This document shows positions 56,950 through 64,000 of a stretch of DNA of 64,000 bases, piece after piece. The notes beneath the pieces are model-generated. The model saw only the letters and a list, made by a program, of their open reading frames with translations. It ran no database searches and was not told the origin of the DNA. Position 1 is the stretch's first letter. Each line of letters begins with the position of its first letter. Position numbers and translations under genes: made by a program. This DNA comes from Apostichopus japonicus (taxonomy: Eukaryota; Echinodermata; Holothuroidea; Aspidochirotida; Stichopodidae), in assembly GCF_037975245.1 (NCBI RefSeq), contig NC_092569.1:18781001-18845000 (forward strand), in the 5' to 3' direction.

Positions 56950-59900
56950 CATAAACACACACACGCATACAAATACAACTACTTAGAAGCCTATATACTG
57001 TTGTAATAATTCTTGAGACAATGATAGTATGGTTTATTTCTTATGCTTTATGTCTGGTGCATGGAAGAATCCATCTCCAATAGAAAGAATGAGAATTTAA
57101 CATGACTACATTACCAACACCCCTCCCCCTCCCCCCAATTTGTTTATAGTTTATATTAACTATGTACAATTGCCTTTACGTGGCTGCCCTCTGCATTGGG
57201 AATCCCAGCCAATAATTGCTCTAACAAACCTCTGATTTCCGCGTCATAACTTACACGTCACAACTCAATTGCAATAACTCCTCGATAAATAGCGTTGTTT
57301 ACTTTGATCGGGGACCATTTGACATTTCATCATCCTAATTGAGAAGTCATTAGCACCCTTATTGATAGCTTATATACGTTATTCTATTTATTGCCAAAAT
57401 CAACAAAACACGTTGACAAGTGATATCAGAAATAGCTTATTTAGAGGGTTTGGACGCAATCTTGAATGCCAATTCAAATGTCAAACTAATTGGAATGCAA
57501 TACAAAAACTCATCCATTAAGGGAACAAGGAAATAAATTAAGTTAACGAAATTAATTATCATTGAAACAAAGTATCCCTTTATACTTTTTAGCAACCTAT
57601 GTTTGTCTGAAATTATGCCTGTACAAGCTTAATTTTGTTATTGGTAGTGAAGTTTAGTTGTGCTTTGTGGACATGATTCTGTCTATAGGCAGCTAATTAT
57701 AACATAAAATGATAAATGATCTGCCCGAACTCACCAAATAAGTGTATTTTTCCTAAAGTTGAAATTTAAATTGCGATTTTCCCTAATCTAAGCTAAATTT
57801 GCAAAAGGGCTTCCCAGTTTGTGTTTTCTGACACATTCAGTGACAAATAGTACAGACATTGTCATAAGCGCGCTTCCATAATTCCTCCCCTCCAACTACC
57901 CCCCACCCCCACCCCGGCCATCGTCCATTCCTTTAGGACCGTCCGTAAGTTAATTACATCGGTTCAAAGGCTATAGGGTGTGGATTGGTTTACCGGCTCA
58001 GAACTGGTGCACCGCTGGTGTAGTGAAAGGTCCCGCCAACTTGAGGTATAGCAGATTTCCTCTTCGTGGCGAAATGTGCTAGTTTCGTCAGATATACGAT
58101 ACCTTTTTTTCAGGTCCCAACCGGCGCCGGTTGAATCACTGACCGGGTATACTGTAGCAACTTAAACCCCATTACACCCAGGTCAAGCCCCAACTAGAAA
58201 ACATTGCGGAAAATCCCTGCATTATATAGTTATAAATTAACCATTGTCACGGTTCTAAAAAAAGAAACTGACATTGGTTGCTGACATATACACGCTAAGT
58301 ATATACATTTGCAAAGGTGTTCAAATTATGAACCAACTCTGACAGTAATGTGAGCTAACTATAGCGCCACGTTTGTCGTTTCGAACGGAACTATAACACC
58401 GTTCTCCAACCAGAGGTACTGGGCGCCTTCAATTTACGGCACCCGAAAGCTGTCGGGACCTTTGGCCCCTAGAATCCAGCAGCACACCGATCCCTGAGTG
58501 AGTCTGTATGATGGCGGTGGGCCAATTCACCCCTGGTTGGGTAATGTGAACCGTATCAAACACTGATCAATTACAACCATAGTTTTAATGTCTTCTATTG
58601 TAGCATCCAATACTGAGAAATTTTCCGTTTGTTGGCGAGGTCACTGCTGTCGTTATATAGATAAGATATAGAAAGAAGGAATTAGGGAGAATAGTAAAAC
58701 GGTTATGAAAATGGATCTTCTTTTCTTCATCTGTTCTTGGTAAAAGAATGTAAAAGTTATACGAATAGACAGGAATCTCCAACAGGGTACATTCTGTAAT
58801 GAATAACAATAACAAGGGCTTTAAGAAAAATCCAAAATCCAACCGGAAAGAAACGAATGATTGGCATTGAATTTCAAATCAAAACATAGCGAAAATGGTA
58901 ATTGAAGAGTGTTAAATCGAACGACCTGGATAACGAGTAGGAGATTCTTGGCAAATAGCTCGACAACAGTGTCTAGTCTCATTTCCGTAAACACTCACAA
59001 AAAATAGAGCGTATATAGACTTATATTTCAGGGTTACAATAATTCTGTAGGATATAGGCCCAAATTCAATATGAAAATGAGTTATTTTGATGTGACAGGC
59101 AAAGGGTTGAAACGAAAACTTGTAGCTTATATGAAATTCCAGCTTCCCCCATAAAAGGGAGTGAAGACTCGCGCACAAAGAAACGTCTGATGCCGGTAAT
59201 CTGACCTAGTTTCGAATGAGGTGCATGTAACAGAGGTGTTAGACACTACCATCGATCCCAGAAAATACACACACAGCTTGATACAGTCGGTAATAAAGAC
59301 ACTAATGTACAGTCAATACATGGCAACTACATTCAATACCCACAATACAGCGTACATAACAGCGATGGACATCTCAGTTCCAGATAAAGATAACAAGGTA
59401 TCACGTTTCATTACTGTCTGCATTTTGTAGCGACAAGAAAAAACGTCACTTGCAAGCAACGGTAAGTTAACTTTTTAGAGGGCGGCAAGCGGTTTGGGGC
59501 GAGTCTTCGATGCCTTTAACCTCAACCTGTATACGCGGACTGTAAATTTTGTTCGTAATACAGAGCAGGCAAATTCTCACGACAGTAATTCTCCAGAAAA
59601 CCGTTTTGTACACAGTTGAATATGTCGAGCAATGTCATCTTGCATGATACAGCCCAATGAATGACATATCTTGTGGACCGGGAAAACCCTAGGGTTAGGG
59701 TAGGGGATTAACTATGACCTAACCCGAGAAATACTGCATCACATGTATAAGTATCATGCAATACCGTACTTTTTGAGGCAATGACACTTGCCACATTAAA
59801 ACTTGTCTTGAGGAGATGAAAACAACTTTGACGGCTTGGTGTACAGAGAGGGAAGAATATGAATTATTCATATATATATTGCACGATTAAGCTTATTAAT
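56950..59900. other. Gene-poor stretch
   Basis: No coding or RNA gene supported. Contains C-rich runs near 57120-57135 and 57898-57915 and a short telomere-like word (CCCTAGGGTTAGGGTAGGGG) at 59687-59706. Confidence 0.35.
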
Positions 59901-60329
59901 AATGGATGTCTTAAACTGCGCATGCTCCATGGTTTAATCCACAGTAGTATGAGCCGAAAACTTCGCCAACTAGTTCACGCCAAATGTTGCTCAATTTGAC
60001 CAATCAGTGTCCAGGACTATGGGTGTTCCCTGTTGCACGTCCGAAACAGACGTGATTCGTGATCGACGGCAACACGTTAATGAGCTTGGTGTTTTCCGTA
60101 AACTGTGTGGTGTTGGTGCTGACTCATATGGTAGGCTTACGCAACTCTACAGCCTGGTTATAATCCATATACAGTTTCAAGCGTAACTGGTGGCGCTATA
60201 CAGGTGAGGTGAAAGGGCTCCGGCGCGCGCATCCATCCGCTTGTAGCTTTTAACTCACGATGTTTGTTGTATCTTATTGTTTTGTCTCTTCATTAATGGA
60301 CGGCTCCCACTACTTTACAATAATCCATC

Positions 60330-60440
60330 CCCTCTCATCCCTCCCTCCCTCGCCTCCCCTCTCATCCCTCCCTCCCTCCCTCGCCTCCCCTCTCATCCCT
60401 CCCTCGCCTCCCCCTCCACCCTCCCACCCCCCTCATATAT
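60330..60440. repeat. Pyrimidine-rich CCCTCCCTCGCCTCCC repeat
   Basis: A low-complexity C/T tract with a roughly 25-bp internal unit (CTCATCCCTCCCTCCCTCGCCTCC). Open frames through it are compositional artefacts. Confidence 0.85.
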
Positions 60441-61984
60441 CACAACTGTCTGTATCAAGATACTGCCTATCCCATACAATACCTTTATGCTCTGTGACAT
60501 GACTGTTCTTATATTTGGATTCAATTAGATGTGATTTTCTCTCTGTCCTTCCCTCTTTCTTGCCTACTGTATCTCTTGACTTACGTCGTTGTTCTAAATC
60601 GGGTGTCTATGTATGATATAATGAATGTAGATACATTAAAAACTGATCATCGTTGAATAATGAATATACAATTTAAAAAAAAAATTATTAAAAATAAAAT
60701 GCACTAGTTCTATAATCATGCAAAGAAACTTTGTAATTTCGAGTTGTCACGTTGCGTTAAGAATATGAAACATGATGCTAGTCAGCCAACCGTACACAAT
60801 GAAATATTCAACTAGATGTAAAAGAATCGGGATTTTCCCCAACGATCTCCTGCCTCTCAGATGTGGACATTAATGCTGTTTATGACTGAGAGATTAAGGC
60901 GTAGACATCTTGCCCTGGGAAGAAGAAAAAAAAAACATTCTTTCTAAAATAAAACGAATTGTAAGTAGTTATTAAAGAAACTAGGAATGCACGGAGAGAA
61001 GTTGTATATCTTTTTAAATTTCTAATATTACGTTAAGTGATTTACATGTATGGCAGGTATATATCATAAAATATGCATAGGAGTTTTTTATATTTTTTTA
61101 TGCGATGATTAAAATTCAAGACCATTATTTATGTTTTTCTTTCTTTCTTTACACGAGTTGGGTGGGGTGAGGAGTTGAGGGTTGGATTTAGTTACGTTCG
61201 CTTTCTAAAAAAATGAATGCAATACAATACAACGAGGGAATCACCGGCGATGTGTTGCTTGAAATACGAAGATGTTACATGCTCATTAAATGCACACATT
61301 TGTAGAAATTTGAAATATTACAGTACTTTACAGTATATATAGGCCTATTTATCTTGACGTTAAATTGATGTAGGCTAATACCTTGTGGAAGATAGCGGGC
61401 TATGACGTAATGATTGTGAAACATAATACTATGCATCAGGAACGTAAGCAGCATAATGCATGTAACTTTAAATGGAGTTCTTGTCACCCGTACGTAATGT
61501 AATGTCACAATGAGTAAAGTGTATACACATCATAGATTTTTAAAGCAATGTAACATAGTTCTTAGTTCATGAAGGGAAATGAATTTCACACGGTTTATGT
61601 CTTATAATGGAGTTATACAAAACTATATATGTCAAAATGCGTACTTCCATATGGCAACATAATTTAAATAAGGCTCTGTACTACAAACTACCTGTAAGAT
61701 TTGATCACACAATGTTGAATTTATATTACGGGGTATATTAAAGCAGTGTACTGGATATTGTAACCTCGTTTGCTATAACATGAACGGCACTATGGTACAT
61801 ATTTCATTGTCTATAGCAAGACGTTGAAGCAATTAATGAATACATGCTTTCTTACAGTGCTATATATACATTATTTTAATGGCCGCCTATGACGTGCCAC
61901 AATGCAATGCAATTATACGGCGTAGCTAATATTTGATTTGAGTGTGTGACAAACTTACTTGGCTACTATTGTAAATCCTTCACT

Positions 61985-62460
61985 ATATATGTGAAGATGC
62001 TATACGACCGTATGGTGAGATGTAATTGCCTTAGTTTTTGCATGTTTAATAACAGTTGTTTATACCTATTACGTGGATACTTCCTGCAAACATTTCATAA
62101 GTTTATGGTATATCGTGGCTTCAAAGTTCAACCGTATGGTATAATATTATTGACTTAGTTTTGTATGTTTTTTAAAAGTTGTTACGTATGGAGTGGAAAC
62201 ATTCTTAAAACATTTATTAGTTTATGGAATCGTGGCTACAACCGTATGGCATTGCCTTAGTTTTTTTTTTATAGTTTCTAAAAGTTGTTAACGTATTGAG
62301 TGGAGACTTTCTGAAAACATTTATTAGTTTATGGAATCCTGGCTACTGCAGCCATATGGTGTTAGGCCTATATAATTGCCTTAGTCTATGTCTTATGATA
62401 AGGATGTTTTTCTACAAGTTGTTAAAATCTCTGACTTTATGGAATCGTGCATGGAATCAT
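61985..62460. repeat. Degenerate ~112-bp tandem repeat, four units
   Basis: The order CCGTATGG...ATTGCCTTAGTTTT, AAAAGTTGTTA, GAGTGGA, AACATTTATTAGTTTATGGA and ATCGTGGCT recurs about four times with many changes (near 62010, 62135, 62246 and 62355). Confidence 0.75.
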
Positions 62461-64000
62461 GCATGGCTGTCCAAACTATAAGTCTGTTATAACTTTATAA
62501 TATTATGTTAAGTTATTCAGATCATATTTGGTTACGTTATATATTTGGTATCGGTGTATTGTGTTACGTCGGGCTATACATCGCTTTCATTTATTTCTTT
62601 GTCCATAGTGAATGAAAGAGAAGGAGAAATATGAATATTTCATAACACAAAGATTATGTCATTATTAGATAACAGGATGCGTGTCAATCCATCTTTGAAA
62701 TCCAGACAAGGCACACAATAAGAAATTTAGACTGACCACACCGGAAAATGAACATTACTCATACGGTTTCTCACTGCATACGTATCCTGTCCTATATACC
62801 AAACCCTGCCTATTCACCGACCTATCGTATCTCAGGTCCCATTACATTTTACCCTTTTAATCCACGATTGCACGCCCTCTATCCTTTGGGTCCATACGGG
62901 GATTTGGTATACCATTCAAAATATGCAATGGTGTATAGCCTTCATGACGGTCGGCGCACACGTTTTACCCTATACCCCACCATAATTTTCCTTGTACGGC
63001 CCTTATATATCATTTTGTGTATAACCTTCTCAGACTGGGTTACCGTGTCCTTCCCTTTTAACACCCCCCCCCCCCCGTCTCACACACAAACGCGCCTCAT
63101 TTTTGCCCAATTTGCTGCTCTAAATTGGCTTGTCTTAGTCACTGACCTGTATGTGCAAACATCACCACCACACACACCTATACCACTACCAATACGCCAC
63201 CTCCTCCCCTTGACAACGTCTTGTGAGTCTCTCTAAGGAGCGCCGATTCTATCCTTTTCCCGTTTCTGTATCTTCTTCACTGAGAAGTGGATTGTTGATA
63301 GTCTGTTACCATGGTTACAAACTCAGCTGTTGAAGAAGGGAGGAATCGGATCTTCAAACACTATACGCAAGTACTGGCAGCGTTCTTTGAGTACCATTAA
63401 TAATATATACCAACAAGAAAATAAAAAAATAAAAATTTAAAAAATTCACTTCACGTGCATAACGTCAAGATAGTGAAGATCACCTTGAGGGTTCGTATTT
63501 TTCATTTTTGACATGAACTTGATTTTATTACCGAGGTATATTTCAAGTGAATGATGACGCCTTCTTCCTTCCTGGTTTTAAAGGAACACACTATTGAAAC
63601 TGAAAACAAGAAGAAAAAACACAAGAATAAATACGGTACTCGATAACATGGCATACCTTAAATGTGATGTGTTGTTTCTTCATTAGTACGACGCCAATAA
63701 TATACAATCATATCGGTTTATCGGTTTGTTGCTTTTTTTTTTAATTCACATTTTCCTAACTATTTGCTTGTTTTGGCGAATATGACCATGTATCTGTTGT
63801 CTCCACCCTCCACCCCTACCCCTCCCCCTTCTCTCCCCCCCCCCTTTCTCTCCACCTATTTCGCCCTCACTCTGAACTGGGCTTCAATAACAATACTTCA
63901 GTATGAAACGTATGCATAACTGCTCCTCTACCCCGGTTCATCACGCGTTGCAAACCTCACTCCCCCTTTAAATTTGATTTCCTACCAGCGGTTTCTTTTT
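62461..64000. other. Terminal gene-poor stretch
   Basis: A 162-codon open frame at 62748-63236 has no recognisable domain, an odd composition and a poly-C run inside; I do not support it as a gene. C-rich runs also occur at 63062-63077 and 63830-63845. Confidence 0.35.

Noticed and set aside
59687-59706. Telomere-like TTAGGG word
   Set aside because: Only about two adjoining copies; too short to call an interstitial telomere array.
60260-60528. Pro/Ser-rich open frames
   Set aside because: Caused by the pyrimidine repeat in overlapping frames.
62748-63236. 162-codon open frame near the window end
   Set aside because: No domain, a homopolymer C run inside, unusual composition and no splice context; likely chance.
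1-64000. A novel multi-gene defence or biosynthetic system
   Set aside because: All supported coding regions belong to three known eukaryotic gene families; no operon-like cluster, toxin or viral gene was seen.

Overview
The window looks like nuclear DNA from an invertebrate deuterostome, most likely an echinoderm such as a sea cucumber. This is inferred from AT-rich, intron-rich gene structure, clear metazoan orthologues, tRNA-derived SINEs, small hAT-like elements and frequent AGGCCTA words. No database comparison was possible. Three multi-exon protein genes could be assembled exon by exon from splice signals, phase continuity and recognisable protein families.

(1) Positions 1-6,698 (+): the 3' part of a TRNAU1AP (SECp43) gene, a two-RRM protein linked to selenocysteine tRNA. 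Seven exons are present; the 5' end lies outside the window. (2) Positions 11,126-21,164 (-): a complete 11-exon gene for PARPBP/PARI, the PCNA-interacting anti-recombination factor. It predicts 738 aa ending in a C-terminal PIP box. (3) Positions 26,806-43,687 (-): a complete 15-coding-exon gene for microcephalin (MCPH1). It predicts 1001 aa with one N-terminal and two C-terminal BRCT domains. TRNAU1AP and PARPBP converge on an intergenic 109-bp satellite. PARPBP and MCPH1 are head-to-tail on the minus strand, about 5.6 kb apart, and both act in the DNA-damage and chromosome-maintenance field.

The rest is mostly repeats. About 21.4-26.8 kb holds a candidate exon or transposon-derived fragment, an inverted repeat pair and a MITE-like element. 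About 43.7-47.3 kb contains a 1.2-kb non-autonomous hAT element with a perfect 8-bp target-site duplication and a tRNA-Gly(GCC) gene. About 47.5-64 kb has no gene I can support; it holds nested MITEs, a SINE, purine/pyrimidine tracts, hairpins and a degenerate tandem repeat.

I did not find a new multi-gene system. The most unusual signals are inside MCPH1. A minisatellite appears to have grown out of the exon 6/intron boundary, so the intron carries about 16 copies of the same 5' splice site. A 135-bp in-frame duplication of exon 9 has a second copy whose donor GT reads GA. The PARPBP upstream region carries a CCAAT/CDE/CHR-like cluster typical of cell-cycle promoters.
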